A stretch of DNA of 64,000 nucleotides from Sulfurimonas hongkongensis (GTDB taxonomy: Bacteria > Campylobacterota > Campylobacteria > Campylobacterales > Sulfurimonadaceae): positions 124,001 to 188,000 of the forward strand of contig NZ_AUPZ01000007.1 in the NCBI RefSeq assembly GCF_000445475.1, in the 5' to 3' direction. Of this stretch, positions 1 to 8,573 are shown piece after piece (the first letter of the stretch is position 1; every line of letters begins with the position of its first letter). Under the pieces are notes generated by a model. The model made no database searches and was not told the DNA's origin. It worked only from the letters and a program-made list of their open reading frames with translations. A program made the position numbers and the translations under genes.

Positions 1-38
1 TGTCAAAAGAGGATTTCTCTCCTTATGATGGAGACTAA
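1..38 (+). CDS. 3' end of an unidentified gene (partial)
   Basis: The reading frame open from the left edge ends at TAA (36-38) and gives an acidic tail, SKEDFSPYDGD, which looks like a genuine C-terminus. A second frame ends at TGA (40-42) with a less natural tail, CQKRISLLMMETN. Either would abut or overlap the LysE gene that follows, so they are probably co-transcribed. Too little is present to name the product. Confidence 0.35.
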   Translation, partial: SKEDFSPYDGD

Positions 39-650
39 CTGATACTATCTTTCTTTGAAGGATTTTTACTCGGACTTGGTGCTGCAGTTCCACTAGGTCC
101 GATCAACATTCTTATAATGAATGAAGCTATAAAAGAGTACAAGAGTGCTGTAATGATAGGTCTTGGAGCTATGAGTTCTGATGTTATATATCTCTTTTTA
201 ATCATGCTTGGACTCGTGGCTTTTTTCAATCAGTATTATGTACTAAACTCTCTCTCTTTTTTTGGAGCTATTTTTCTAATCTATCTAGCTTATGCTATTT
301 TTAAAAGTAGAAATGAGAGGCAAAAAACTAGTAGTATTTATAAAAAAAGCAGTTACTCAAAACTCTATATAAAAGGGTTGACTCTAACCTTTGTAAACCC
401 ATACAGCATAGGTTTTTGGTTAAGTGTTTCAGGTTTTGTAGCATCAAAAGAGCTAGAGATGTTTGTCACTCTCTTTGGAATGCTTAGTGCAATAGCACTT
501 TGGATAATCATCATGCCATATCTGGTTCACAAGAGTAAACATAGGATATCATCAAGAGTCTCTTACTGGATTAACATTGTCTCAGCAGTGATTTTGTTGG
601 GTTTTGGACTGACAATGTTTCTTAATCTTTTCTCGCAAATGGAGTTTTAA
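39..650 (+). CDS. LysE/RhtB family amino-acid exporter, probable CTG start
   Basis: Inner-membrane exporter of the LysE/RhtB family, whose members export amino acids or related small molecules; the substrate here is unknown. The family N-terminal signature GLGAAVPLGPINILIMNEA lies mostly upstream of the first ATG (position 117), so starting there would delete half of the first membrane helix. The frame is closed by TAA at 36-38. The only codons that give a full first helix are CTG (39) or ATA (42). GGAG at 30-33 is spaced five bases from the CTG, so I start there (203 residues, normal for the family). Several hydrophobic segments follow, and the conserved FVNPYSIGFW motif sits mid-protein. 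The start is inferred; the family call is firm. Confidence 0.8.
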   Translation: MILSFFEGFLLGLGAAVPLGPINILIMNEAIKEYKSAVMIGLGAMSSDVIYLFLIMLGLVAFFNQYYVLNSLSFFGAIFLIYLAYAIFKSRNERQKTSSIYKKSSYSKLYIKGLTLTFVNPYSIGFWLSVSGFVASKELEMFVTLFGMLSAIALWIIIMPYLVHKSKHRISSRVSYWINIVSAVILLGFGLTMFLNLFSQMEF

Positions 651-660
651 CCTTTCTCTG

Positions 661-684
661 GCTCCTACGCTCTGCGTGGGAACT
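661..684. repeat. Palindromic dispersed repeat, cctacgc/gcgtggg family
   Basis: The sequence gctcctacgctctgcgtggg can fold into an 8-bp stem with one G-T pair and a 3-base loop. Near-identical palindromes occur at 23264-23290, 24978-25005 and 27914-27938, always between genes. Its place just after the LysE stop could also let it act as a weak terminator, but no T-run follows. Confidence 0.65.
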
Positions 685-767
685 AGGGAAAGCTTTACCC
701 ACTTTAAAGTCACACTTTTAGAAGCTTAAAATAACCATAAATTAAGTAATCTTTAAGTTTATATGGT

Positions 768-773
768 TATACT
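768..773 (+). promoter_or_regulatory. Putative -10 box for rplM-rpsI
   Basis: TATACT lies 33 bases before the L13 start codon, after an AT-rich stretch. Campylobacterota housekeeping promoters typically lack a strong -35 box, and none is seen here. It is the best candidate for the ribosomal protein operon promoter. Confidence 0.4.
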
Positions 774-806
774 TCCGCATTAAAATAAACGAAAGGTTCT
801 AAGGTC

Positions 807-1229
807 ATGAAATTTACAAAAATTGCAACTCCTGAACAAATCGATCAAAAATGGATTTTGATTGATGCAGATGGTAAAACTTTCGGTCGTATGATTACAG
901 AAGTAGCTACTATACTTCGCGGTAAAAATAAACCTTGTTATACTCCAAATATTGATTGTGGTGACTTCGTAGTTATCATTAACGCTTCTAAAGCTAAGTT
1001 TAATGGACTTGGTAAAGTGGCAAACAAAGAGTACTTTTCACATTCTGGTTACTTCGGTAGCACAAAGAGCGTTAAAATGACTGAGCTTTTAGAAAAAAAT
1101 CCAGAGAAACTATACAAACTAGCTACTCGCGGTATGCTTCCTAAAACTAAGCTTGGTGCTAAAATGCTTAAAAAATTAAAAATTTATGCAGGTGATACTC
1201 ATCCACACACTGCACAAATAGCAAAGTAA
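807..1229 (+). CDS. rplM: 50S ribosomal protein L13
   Basis: Large-subunit ribosomal protein L13 (uL13), which binds 23S rRNA early in 50S assembly. The 140-residue product has the family hallmarks: KWILIDADGKTFGRM near the N-terminus, ILRGKNKPCYTPNIDCGDFVVIINA, and the C-terminal ATRGMLPKTKLGAKMLKKLKIYAGDTHPH region. Length is normal for bacterial L13. It lies ten bases upstream of rpsI, the usual bacterial L13-S9 pair, so the two are co-transcribed. Start ATG follows a weak purine-rich ribosome-binding site (ctaagg). Confidence 0.97.
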   Translation: MKFTKIATPEQIDQKWILIDADGKTFGRMITEVATILRGKNKPCYTPNIDCGDFVVIINASKAKFNGLGKVANKEYFSHSGYFGSTKSVKMTELLEKNPEKLYKLATRGMLPKTKLGAKMLKKLKIYAGDTHPHTAQIAK

Positions 1230-1239
1230 GGACAAGTAG

Positions 1240-1629
1240 ATGGCAAAAATTTATGCAACAGGACGCCGTAAAGCGTCAATCGCAAAAGTATGGTTAACTC
1301 CAGGAACAGGCAACATCACTATCAATGGCCTTTCACTAGATGCATGGCTTGGTGGACTTGAAGCTAAGAAACTTCGTGTTAAACAACCACTTGCTCTATC
1401 AAAGCAAGAGAGTTCAGTTGATATCACTGCTACTACTTTAGGTGGTGGTTTTGGTGGTCAAGCAGATGCACTTCGTCACGCTATATCTCGTGCCTTGGTC
1501 TCTTTTGATCCAGCGATAAAAGCTATATTAAAACCAGCTGGCATGATGACTCGTGATGCAAGAGTTGTTGAGCGTAAGAAACCAGGTAAGCGTAAAGCTC
1601 GTCGTTCTCGCCAATTCTCTAAGCGTTAA
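1240..1629 (+). CDS. rpsI: 30S ribosomal protein S9
   Basis: Small-subunit ribosomal protein S9 (uS9), whose C-terminal tail reaches the P-site tRNA. The 129-residue product begins [15 protein letters not shown], has the central [19 protein letters not shown] motif, and ends in the lysine- and arginine-rich tail [17 protein letters not shown]. All are diagnostic and the length is normal. It is preceded by a ribosome-binding site (aagga) and follows rplM directly. The stem-loop at 1641-1665 probably ends the operon. Confidence 0.97.
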   Translation: MAKIYATGRRKASIAKVWLTPGTGNITINGLSLDAWLGGLEAKKLRVKQPLALSKQESSVDITATTLGGGFGGQADALRHAISRALVSFDPAIKAILKPAGMMTRDARVVERKKPGKRKARRSRQFSKR

Positions 1630-1640
1630 TCACTTTTTGC

Positions 1641-1665
1641 AAAGCAGAGGCAATTGCCTCGCTTT
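1641..1665 (+). terminator. Putative terminator after rpsI
   Basis: A stem-loop with arms aaagc-gaggc and gcctc-gcttt around an AATT loop, with one bulged base, starts 11 bases after the rpsI stop. Only a short T-run follows, so termination is likely but not strong. Confidence 0.5.
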
Positions 1666-1714
1666 CTCACAATCTACAAACTTACTACTCACTAACAATT
1701 AATCATAGTTTATA

Positions 1715-1720
1715 TATAAT
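1715..1720 (+). promoter_or_regulatory. Putative -10 box (TATAAT)
   Basis: A perfect TATAAT lies 25 bases before the start codon of the gene at 1746, within an AT-rich run. It is placed as expected for a sigma-70 promoter of the 1746-5267 gene group. Confidence 0.5.
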
Positions 1721-1745
1721 ACACCAACGTTTAAAAAGGTAAATT

Positions 1746-3134
1746 ATGAAAAAGTTTCTTATCATATTATTTATAATTGTTGGGGTGGTAGCTCTTCTTC
1801 CCATCATCGGCAACAGCGTGGCACAAAAAGCGCTAAAAGAAAACGTCGATCTTTTTTGTGCAAATGGAGTCGAGATACAAAATGAAACTTCGTACTCTAC
1901 TTATCTTAAAACAAAAAATCATTATGAATTCATACTAAGAGATGCGCCAAAGTTTGTAAAGTTTATAAACCAATATTCAGATGCACAGCTACCTCCTTAT
2001 GTTGAAGCGGCTATTGGTGGTGTAACTATTGGCGTAGATATAGAGTATAGCAACTTTCCCATAAGCTCCAAAATAGTTCTTGATATCTACCCTATAACAC
2101 TTCCAAAAGAGTTAGAGCAAGAGTTAAAACAACAGAGCTTAAACTTTTATAACTATGTAGATAAACTTCTTCAAGCAAAAGGTGTGCTCTATCATATGAA
2201 CTACTATACTTCTGAGGATATTTTTGATGGCTTTATTAAAGATATAGATGAAAAGTATGTTTTTGACAATGGCAATGAGATGATATTTAAACTGCTACAT
2301 GCCACCTACTATGGAGAGGGTCCCATCATTGCTCCAAAGAATCTTCATACCAATATTGCAGAGATTGCTATAAATGTTATCGAGAAAGAGAGTGATGAGA
2401 CAATTATCTTTAGAGCAAAAGATTTAAAATCAGCGTCAACATTTGAGTCACAAAGCACATATGCATCTAGCGCATCTCTAAAGAGTTTTTCATTTCTTTT
2501 AAAAGAGCAGCAAAAGAAAAAATTAGGTGCATCTCTAGACGATTTCAAAGTAAATATTTCATCAAATGTTCAAGCAAGTGCTGGAGAATTTTACACAAAG
2601 ATGTCACTCAAAGAGATGGAGATAAATACTAAAGATATACACAGCATCAAAGTGAGCGATATTAACTATGATATCTCCTTAGATGGTGTTGATAAAGACT
2701 CATTTGAAGAGTTTAGAGTTTTAACTTCACATGCAAATGTTACAAACTCACCAGATTATGAGCAAAAACTCCAAAAAATTGTTGTGAAACTGCTTTCAAA
2801 GGGTTTATCTTTGAGTATCCCTGACATGTCTATAAAAAAAGTTTTACTAGATAATAAAGAGTCTATAGATGGTTTTAATTTTATGGCGAGGATGACACTA
2901 AATGAGAACCCAAATCTGGAGCAAGACTTAAAGATGTCACCCAACAAGATACTTGAGAGTATAAATCTAGCATCAACCCTATCTCTCTCAAAAGTTCTTT
3001 TTACCTTTATAAACGAAAACGTACTATTGATGGGCTTAATAAGCCCATTTGCAAAAGAGGAAGAGGATAAGATGATTTTCAAAATCAAACTAAATGCTGG
3101 AGCCCTTAGCATTAACGACAGAGTGATAAACTAA
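1746..3134 (+). CDS. Membrane-anchored protein of unknown function
   Basis: A 462-residue protein I do not recognise with confidence. Residues about 4-26 form an uncleaved-looking signal anchor (FLIILFIIVGVVALLPIIGNSVA), and the rest is hydrophilic, so it is probably a periplasmic protein tethered to the inner membrane. The layout of an N-terminal anchor followed by a long beta-rich periplasmic part resembles DUF945/YdgA-type proteins, but I see no decisive motif. The start is supported by TATAAT at 1715 and a ribosome-binding site (aaaaggt) before ATG. The next gene, a solute-binding protein, starts four bases after its stop, so they are co-transcribed. Confidence 0.7.
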   Translation: MKKFLIILFIIVGVVALLPIIGNSVAQKALKENVDLFCANGVEIQNETSYSTYLKTKNHYEFILRDAPKFVKFINQYSDAQLPPYVEAAIGGVTIGVDIEYSNFPISSKIVLDIYPITLPKELEQELKQQSLNFYNYVDKLLQAKGVLYHMNYYTSEDIFDGFIKDIDEKYVFDNGNEMIFKLLHATYYGEGPIIAPKNLHTNIAEIAINVIEKESDETIIFRAKDLKSASTFESQSTYASSASLKSFSFLLKEQQKKKLGASLDDFKVNISSNVQASAGEFYTKMSLKEMEINTKDIHSIKVSDINYDISLDGVDKDSFEEFRVLTSHANVTNSPDYEQKLQKIVVKLLSKGLSLSIPDMSIKKVLLDNKESIDGFNFMARMTLNENPNLEQDLKMSPNKILESINLASTLSLSKVLFTFINENVLLMGLISPFAKEEEDKMIFKIKLNAGALSINDRVIN

Positions 3135-3138
3135 AGAT

Positions 3139-4638
3139 ATGAAATTTTTACTATTTATTTTTTTATATATAAACATCTTAGCATCAACTTTGCAATTAGC
3201 AACATCAACAAATCCATCAAGACTAAACCCACTCCTTGCAACGGATTCTAGTTCATCAGAGATAGCATCTTTTTTGTTTAATGGGCTTGTAAAGTTTGAT
3301 AAAGATGCCACGGCTATAGTTGGGGATTTAGCCGAAGAGTTTTATTTTATTGATGACACTACGCTTATCTTTAAACTAAGAAAAAATGTAAAGTGGCACG
3401 ATGGAGAGAGCTTTAGTGCAAAAGATGTTATCTTTACCTATGAAATCCTTATATCTCCACAAGTAGTATCTCCTTATAGCTCAGATTTTAGATTTGTAAA
3501 GAGTGTTGAGATGCTGGATGACTTTACGATTAGGGTAACTTATCATGAGCCCTACTTTAAAGCGTTGGAAGTGTGGATGATGGGGATACTTCCAGAACAC
3601 ATTTTAAGTGGTGAAGAAAACCTTATGAACTCAAAGTTCAACACCAATCCAATAGGCACAGGAGCATACAAGCTCCATCAACTAGAACACTCAAAAAACA
3701 TTATACTTGTAGCCTTTGATGACTACTTTGAAGGAAGAGCGAAGATAGATAAGATCTCATTTAGCATTATAGGAGACCCAATGACACGCTTTTTGATGCT
3801 AAAGTCATCAGCTTTAGATGTGGGAAGTATAGAGCCTATGCAATTTGAGAGACAACTAAGCGAGGATTTTTTTGATAAGTTTAACATCTATGAAAATATT
3901 TCACGCTCCTATACTTATCTAGGGTTTAACTTAAGATTAGAGAAGTTTCAAGATGCAAGAGTTAGAGAGGCTCTCTCACTTGCCATCGATAGACAAGAGA
4001 TAGTAGATATCTTGTTTTTTAGTCACGCTAAGGTTTGCACAGGTCCATTTTTGCCAAAGACCAAAGCTTTTAATCCAGATGTAAAAGCACCAAAGCCAGA
4101 TATACAAAAAGCAAAAAAATTACTAAATGAAGCTGGATATGATGAAAATAATCCTTTTACATTTGAAATAGTCACATCAAATGCAAGTGCTATCAGACCA
4201 TACGCAGCACAGATAATTCAACACCAACTAAAAAGAGCTGGAGTAGTAGTAAAACTTAGAGTGATGGAGTGGCAAGCCTTTTTAAACATGGTAGTATTTC
4301 CAAATAAATTTGATAGTGTCCTTTTAGGTTGGGGTTTATCTCCTACTCCTGATCCATATGTTTTTTGGCATAGTGATAATGATAGAAAAAGTGGCTTCAA
4401 TCTAGCAGGATATAAAAATGAAAAACTTGATAAAATGATAGAAGCTTCACAAAGCATGGTAGATAGAGACAAATTAGCGAAGCTTTGGCAGGAGATGTTT
4501 GCCATAATAGTAAAAGACAATCCTTACCTGTTTTTGTACATACCAAATACTATAACCACAGTAAACAAAAATATAAAAAATATTGAGCCTGCTCCAAGTG
4601 GCATTTGGCACAACTATATAGAATGGGAGAAAAATTGA
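3139..4638 (+). CDS. ABC transporter substrate-binding protein, family 5
   Basis: Periplasmic binding protein of the SBP_bac_5 family, which brings peptides, nickel or similar solutes to an ABC importer. A short signal peptide (about residues 1-16, FLLFIFLYINILAS) is followed by family features: LNPLLATDSSSSEIASFLFNGLVKFD near the start, LRKNVKWHDGESFSAKDVIFTYE around residue 80, VREALSLAIDRQEIVD near 280, and a C-terminal GWGLSPTPDPYVFWHSD segment. Length (499 residues) is normal. No permease or ATPase gene is adjacent; a solitary peptide-type ATPase lies at 46392. Its stop overlaps the start of the next gene. Confidence 0.88.
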   Translation: MKFLLFIFLYINILASTLQLATSTNPSRLNPLLATDSSSSEIASFLFNGLVKFDKDATAIVGDLAEEFYFIDDTTLIFKLRKNVKWHDGESFSAKDVIFTYEILISPQVVSPYSSDFRFVKSVEMLDDFTIRVTYHEPYFKALEVWMMGILPEHILSGEENLMNSKFNTNPIGTGAYKLHQLEHSKNIILVAFDDYFEGRAKIDKISFSIIGDPMTRFLMLKSSALDVGSIEPMQFERQLSEDFFDKFNIYENISRSYTYLGFNLRLEKFQDARVREALSLAIDRQEIVDILFFSHAKVCTGPFLPKTKAFNPDVKAPKPDIQKAKKLLNEAGYDENNPFTFEIVTSNASAIRPYAAQIIQHQLKRAGVVVKLRVMEWQAFLNMVVFPNKFDSVLLGWGLSPTPDPYVFWHSDNDRKSGFNLAGYKNEKLDKMIEASQSMVDRDKLAKLWQEMFAIIVKDNPYLFLYIPNTITTVNKNIKNIEPAPSGIWHNYIEWEKN

Positions 4639-5267
4639 TAATATTATTTGATCTTGATGGAACGCTTATAGACTCAACCGAAGCTATAGTAGAGAGTTTT
4701 CATCACTCTTTTAAAACGCACAATCATCCACATCCAAAAGATGAGCAAATTACAGCACTTATAGGTTATCCGCTAGATATAATGTTTGCTAAATTAGAAG
4801 TACAGCAGAACCGCATTTGGGACTTTGTGGATACTTATAGAGAGAATTATAGAAAGATATCTACTCAAAAAACCATACTTTTGCATAACGCTAGAGAAGC
4901 AGTGCTTCAAGCAAGAGAGTTTGCAACTCTAGGTATAGTTACAACTAAAACAGGAAGATACTCTAAGGTTCTGATGGAGCATTTTGAGCTGATGCACCAC
5001 TTTGAAGTACTCATAGGTCGTGAAGATGTAGAACGTCCAAAACCAGATGCCCAGCCTATCTTAAAAGCACTTGAAGCACTTGCGAAAAATGATGAAGATG
5101 TTTGGATGATAGGCGATACAAAGTTAGACCTCATAAGTGCAAAATCTGCAAAAGTAAACTCCATCGGCGTTTTGAGTGGCTATGATGCTTTTGACGCCCT
5201 AAAAGAGCATACAAATGTGATATTTAGTGATGTTTTAGAAGCAGTTGGGTATCTTAAAAATAAGTAA
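4635..5267 (+). CDS. HAD-superfamily phosphatase, phosphoglycolate phosphatase-like
   Basis: Cytosolic HAD hydrolase of the Gph/PpaX-like subfamily. Motif I is FDLDGTLIDS at the N-terminus with both catalytic aspartates, motif II is the threonine in IVTTKTGR, the motif III lysine is in RPKPDAQPI, and motif IV is MIGDTKLDL. A helical cap occupies about residues 15-80. Family members usually start MIILFDLDGT, which matches TTG at 4635 rather than ATG at 4623. The TTG overlaps the TGA of the preceding gene (TTGA) and sits five bases after GGGAG. The substrate cannot be told from sequence: phosphoglycolate or pyrophosphate are possible. Confidence 0.85.
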   Translation: MIILFDLDGTLIDSTEAIVESFHHSFKTHNHPHPKDEQITALIGYPLDIMFAKLEVQQNRIWDFVDTYRENYRKISTQKTILLHNAREAVLQAREFATLGIVTTKTGRYSKVLMEHFELMHHFEVLIGREDVERPKPDAQPILKALEALAKNDEDVWMIGDTKLDLISAKSAKVNSIGVLSGYDAFDALKEHTNVIFSDVLEAVGYLKNK

Positions 5268-5393
5268 AATAGAGATATTTGTGCTAGTTATTAAAAAAGT
5301 AGATAGACTCAAGCTGTATTTAAGAGCAACTTCTCTAAAATACATACCAATAGAACTAAAAAATTCTTACTGCAATAAAAAGAAGGAGAACTT

Positions 5394-5951
5394 ATGCTAG
5401 AAATTAGATGGCATAGTCGTGCTGGACAAGGCGCTGTAACGGGGGCAAAAGGTTTAGCAGATGTTATATCTACAACTGGTAAACATGTACAAGCTTTTGC
5501 ATTTTATGGATCTGCAAAGCGTGGGGCAGCGATGACAGCTTATAATCGTGTTGATGATAAGATGATTATGAATCATGAAAAGTACATGAAACCAGACTTT
5601 GTATTTGTTATTGATCCCGCACTGACATTTACAACTGATGTTACTATAAATCATAAAGATAATACAAAATACATAATAACTACCCATCTAAGTAAAGAGG
5701 AGCTCGTAGCAGCTCAGCCTAAGTTGGAAGGTAAGGAAGTTTATACTGTTGATTGTATAACTATTGCAAATGAAACTATTGGTCGTCCTATCCCAAATAC
5801 GCCAATGTTAGGTGCATTTATGAAAGTATCAGAGATGTATGAAATAGAATTTTTTAAAGATAGCATGAAAAGAATTCTTGACAAACTACCACAAAAGATC
5901 GTTGATGCAAATATGGTTGCAATTCAGCGTGCTTATGATGAAGTGAAATAA
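5394..5951 (+). CDS. porC: Pyruvate:acceptor oxidoreductase, gamma subunit
   Basis: Gamma subunit of the four-subunit pyruvate:ferredoxin/flavodoxin oxidoreductase, which interconverts pyruvate plus CoA and acetyl-CoA plus CO2. The family signature RWHSRAGQGAVTGAKGLADV opens the protein, followed by the conserved FYGSAKRGAAMTAYNRV region. Length (185 residues) is normal for the separate gamma subunit. A strong ribosome-binding site (aaggaga) precedes ATG. It heads the porCDAB operon in the same order as in Helicobacter and Campylobacter. In autotrophs using the reductive TCA cycle this enzyme runs in the carboxylating direction, which is plausible but not shown here. Confidence 0.93.
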   Translation: MLEIRWHSRAGQGAVTGAKGLADVISTTGKHVQAFAFYGSAKRGAAMTAYNRVDDKMIMNHEKYMKPDFVFVIDPALTFTTDVTINHKDNTKYIITTHLSKEELVAAQPKLEGKEVYTVDCITIANETIGRPIPNTPMLGAFMKVSEMYEIEFFKDSMKRILDKLPQKIVDANMVAIQRAYDEVK

Positions 5952-5961
5952 GGAGCTTATG

Positions 5962-6354
5962 ATGGCAAAAAAAGGATGGGATGAATTTGAAATAGGGGCT
6001 ATGCTTCGCTCATTTGATGGCAAGATTGACGATATTGCTGGAACAAGACAAGAAGATCGTGACTATTCAGAAAATAGCTCTTATACTGCTAGTGTTGCTG
6101 ATTGGAGACTTATTAAGCCAATATTTAACAAAGATTACTGTATCGATTGTCAATTTTGCTGGGTTTACTGTCCAGATGTCTCAATAATTTCAAGAGATAA
6201 AAAAATGATAGGAATAGATATGGATCACTGTAAGGGCTGTGGAATCTGTGTTGAGGTTTGTCCGACAAACCCTAAATCACTACTAATGTTCCCAGAACAA
6301 GCAGATGAAGAGGCAGAGATAGCATCATGGCCTACAAAAGATGAGGAGAAATAG
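5962..6354 (+). CDS. porD: Pyruvate:acceptor oxidoreductase, delta (ferredoxin) subunit
   Basis: Electron-transfer subunit of the por complex, carrying two [4Fe-4S] clusters. Two ferredoxin motifs are visible in the second half: CIDCQFCWVYCP and CKGCGICVEVCP. The N-terminal 50 residues (WDEFEIGAMLRSFDGK) are typical of the delta subunit and dock it to the complex. Two consecutive ATG codons occur; the second (5962) has the better six-base spacing to AGGAG and is used here, giving 130 residues. It lies between porC and porA with gaps of only a few bases. Confidence 0.93.
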   Translation: MAKKGWDEFEIGAMLRSFDGKIDDIAGTRQEDRDYSENSSYTASVADWRLIKPIFNKDYCIDCQFCWVYCPDVSIISRDKKMIGIDMDHCKGCGICVEVCPTNPKSLLMFPEQADEEAEIASWPTKDEEK

Positions 6355-6356
6355 TA

Positions 6357-7580
6357 ATGGCATTTGATAAAATGGAATTAAGAGATATCGAAGTATGGGA
6401 TGGTAACTTTGCTGCTGCTCAAGCTTTAAGACAGTGTCAAATCGATGTGGTTGCAGCTTATCCAATTACTCCATCGACTCCAATCGTTGAAGGTTATGCA
6501 AAGTTTCTAGCAGACAACTATATAGAGGGTGAGTTTGTTATGGTTGAGTCTGAACATGCCGCAATGTCTGGCTGTATTGGCGCTGCTGCTGCTGGTGGTC
6601 GTGTGGCAACTGCTACATCTTCACAGGGTTTTGCTCTGATGGTTGAGACACTTTACCAAGCATCTGGCATGCGTCTTCCAATAGTTCTAAATGTAGTAAA
6701 CCGTGCACTGGCTTCTCCGCTAAATGTAAATGGTGATCACTCTGATATGTACCTAGGTCGTGATAGCGGTTGGATTCAAATTGATGCTTATTGTCCTCAA
6801 GACGCTTATGACTTAAATTTTATAGCGTTTAGGGTTAGTGAAGACCACGATATAAGACTTCCTGCTATGGTTCATCAAGATGGATTTATGACTTCTCACA
6901 CTGCTCAAGGCGTTACAACAATAAGTGATGACGCTGCTTACAACTTTGTTGGTGATTATAAACCAATGAATGATATGCTTGACTTTGAGCATCCTGTAAC
7001 TCATGGCGTTCAAACAGAAGAAGACTGGCATTTTGAGCATAAAGCTCGCCAACATAACGACCTTATGACAAAAGTTTTACCAAAAATTGAAGAAGTATTT
7101 AAAGACTTTGAAAAACTATCAGGTCGCAGATACAACATCGTAGAAGAGTACGAAACAAAAGATGCAGATGTATGTGTAGTATGTCTTGGCTCTTCAGTTG
7201 AGACTGCTCGTGAAGTTGCAGGTGAAATGAGAGAAAAAGGCATAAAAGCTGGTGTTGTTGGCATCCGCGTTATAAGACCATTTCCTTTTGCACAAATAAG
7301 AGATGCACTAAAAGATATAAAAGCTATAGCTGCACTTGATAGATCATCTCCAAACGGTGCACCTGGAATGCTATTTAATGAAATTGCAGGCTCACTATTT
7401 AATACTGACACAAAAGCACTCCTCTCAGGATATGTTTATGGTTTAGGTGGTCGTGATTTAACTAAGGCACAATTAGTAGATCTCTTCACAGAGCTTCAGG
7501 CAAATGTTGATGCTGGTAAAGTAACAACTCCATTACAACAGTTTATCGGTGTTCGTGGACCGAAACTATCATATTTATAG
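6357..7580 (+). CDS. porA: Pyruvate:acceptor oxidoreductase, alpha subunit
   Basis: Alpha subunit of pyruvate:acceptor oxidoreductase, contributing the pyrimidine-binding part of the thiamine diphosphate site and the CoA-facing domain. Family features include AAAQALRQCQIDVVAAYPITPSTPIVE at residues about 18-45, the glutamate in VESEHAAMSGCIGAAAAGGR, and the TATSSQGFALM loop. The C-terminal third (GIRVIRPFPFAQI, AALDRSSPNGAPG) matches the transketolase C-domain type. Length (407 residues) is normal. It starts after gaggag, two bases beyond porD. Confidence 0.94.
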   Translation: MAFDKMELRDIEVWDGNFAAAQALRQCQIDVVAAYPITPSTPIVEGYAKFLADNYIEGEFVMVESEHAAMSGCIGAAAAGGRVATATSSQGFALMVETLYQASGMRLPIVLNVVNRALASPLNVNGDHSDMYLGRDSGWIQIDAYCPQDAYDLNFIAFRVSEDHDIRLPAMVHQDGFMTSHTAQGVTTISDDAAYNFVGDYKPMNDMLDFEHPVTHGVQTEEDWHFEHKARQHNDLMTKVLPKIEEVFKDFEKLSGRRYNIVEEYETKDADVCVVCLGSSVETAREVAGEMREKGIKAGVVGIRVIRPFPFAQIRDALKDIKAIAALDRSSPNGAPGMLFNEIAGSLFNTDTKALLSGYVYGLGGRDLTKAQLVDLFTELQANVDAGKVTTPLQQFIGVRGPKLSYL

Positions 7581-7589
7581 GAGAATACT

Positions 7590-8546
7590 ATGAGTGAAAT
7601 GAAAAAAATAAAAAACTTAAAAGAGTTCTCAACATCAGCAGATCGCTTTGAGGGTGCTAACCTTTTATGCCCTGGTTGTGCACACTCTATTATCGTTCGT
7701 GAAGTTTTAAATGCAACGAATGATGACTTAGTTCTTTCAGCTTCAACAGGCTGTTTAGAAGTTTGTACGGCAGTTTATCCATATACATCTTGGGATGCTT
7801 CATGGATTCATATTGGTTTTGAAAATGGCTCTACAGCGGTAGCTGGAGCTGAGGCTATGTACAAGGCTCTTAAGAGAAAAGGCCGTCTAAAGCAACCAGA
7901 ACGTAACCCTAAATTTGTATCTTTTGCAGGTGATGGTGCATCTTATGATATTGGTTTTCAGTGGATCTCTGGATGTATGGAGAGAGGTCACAATATGATG
8001 CATATCGTACTTGACAATGAAGTCTATGCAAACACAGGTGGACAAAGATCATCTTCAACTCCAATAGGTGCTAGTGCTACTACTTCACCTGCTGGTCGTG
8101 TAAGTTATGGTGAGAAAAGAAACAAAAAAGATATGGTCTCTATCATGGCATCACACCATATCCCATACTCTGCACAAGTCTCTCCAAACAAATGGAAAGA
8201 TATGGTTAAAAAAATCCAACACGGTTTTGCAGTTGATGGTCCAGTATTTATAAATGCTGCATCACCATGTACGACAGAGTGGAAGTTTGATCCTAAAGAT
8301 ACTATGACTATAGCTGACTTAGCAACTGACTCACTAGTTTTCCCTCTATATGAGATCATAGATGGTAAAGAGTTAAACATCACATACAGACCTAAAAACA
8401 TAGTTCCAGTAGAGGATTATCTAGCTGCACAAGGTCGTTTTAAGCACCTTTTTAAAGATGAGTATAAGTACTTAATCAAAGAGTGGCAAGAGCGTATCGA
8501 CGATAACTGGGCTTATCTACAACGTCGCGAAGAAGCTAGAGTTTAA
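7590..8546 (+). CDS. porB: Pyruvate:acceptor oxidoreductase, beta subunit
   Basis: Beta subunit, which binds the diphosphate of thiamine diphosphate and the proximal [4Fe-4S] cluster. The ThDP motif runs from FAGDGASYDIGFQWISG to LDNEVYANTGGQ, with the metal-binding aspartate and asparagine present. Conserved cysteines occur in LLCPGCAHS, CLEVC and SPCTTEW. Length (318 residues) is normal. Last gene of porCDAB; a 9-bp inverted repeat spans its stop codon. Confidence 0.94.
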   Translation: MSEMKKIKNLKEFSTSADRFEGANLLCPGCAHSIIVREVLNATNDDLVLSASTGCLEVCTAVYPYTSWDASWIHIGFENGSTAVAGAEAMYKALKRKGRLKQPERNPKFVSFAGDGASYDIGFQWISGCMERGHNMMHIVLDNEVYANTGGQRSSSTPIGASATTSPAGRVSYGEKRNKKDMVSIMASHHIPYSAQVSPNKWKDMVKKIQHGFAVDGPVFINAASPCTTEWKFDPKDTMTIADLATDSLVFPLYEIIDGKELNITYRPKNIVPVEDYLAAQGRFKHLFKDEYKYLIKEWQERIDDNWAYLQRREEARV

Positions 8547-8560
8547 AAGATTCTAGCTTC
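8532..8560. repeat. Inverted repeat across the porB stop codon
   Basis: Perfect 9-bp arms gaagctaga and tctagcttc flank an 11-base spacer that contains the porB TAA. No T-run follows, so it is not a standard intrinsic terminator; it could stabilise the 3' end of the por mRNA. Confidence 0.55.
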
Positions 8561-8573
8561 ACAGCATCTTGCA

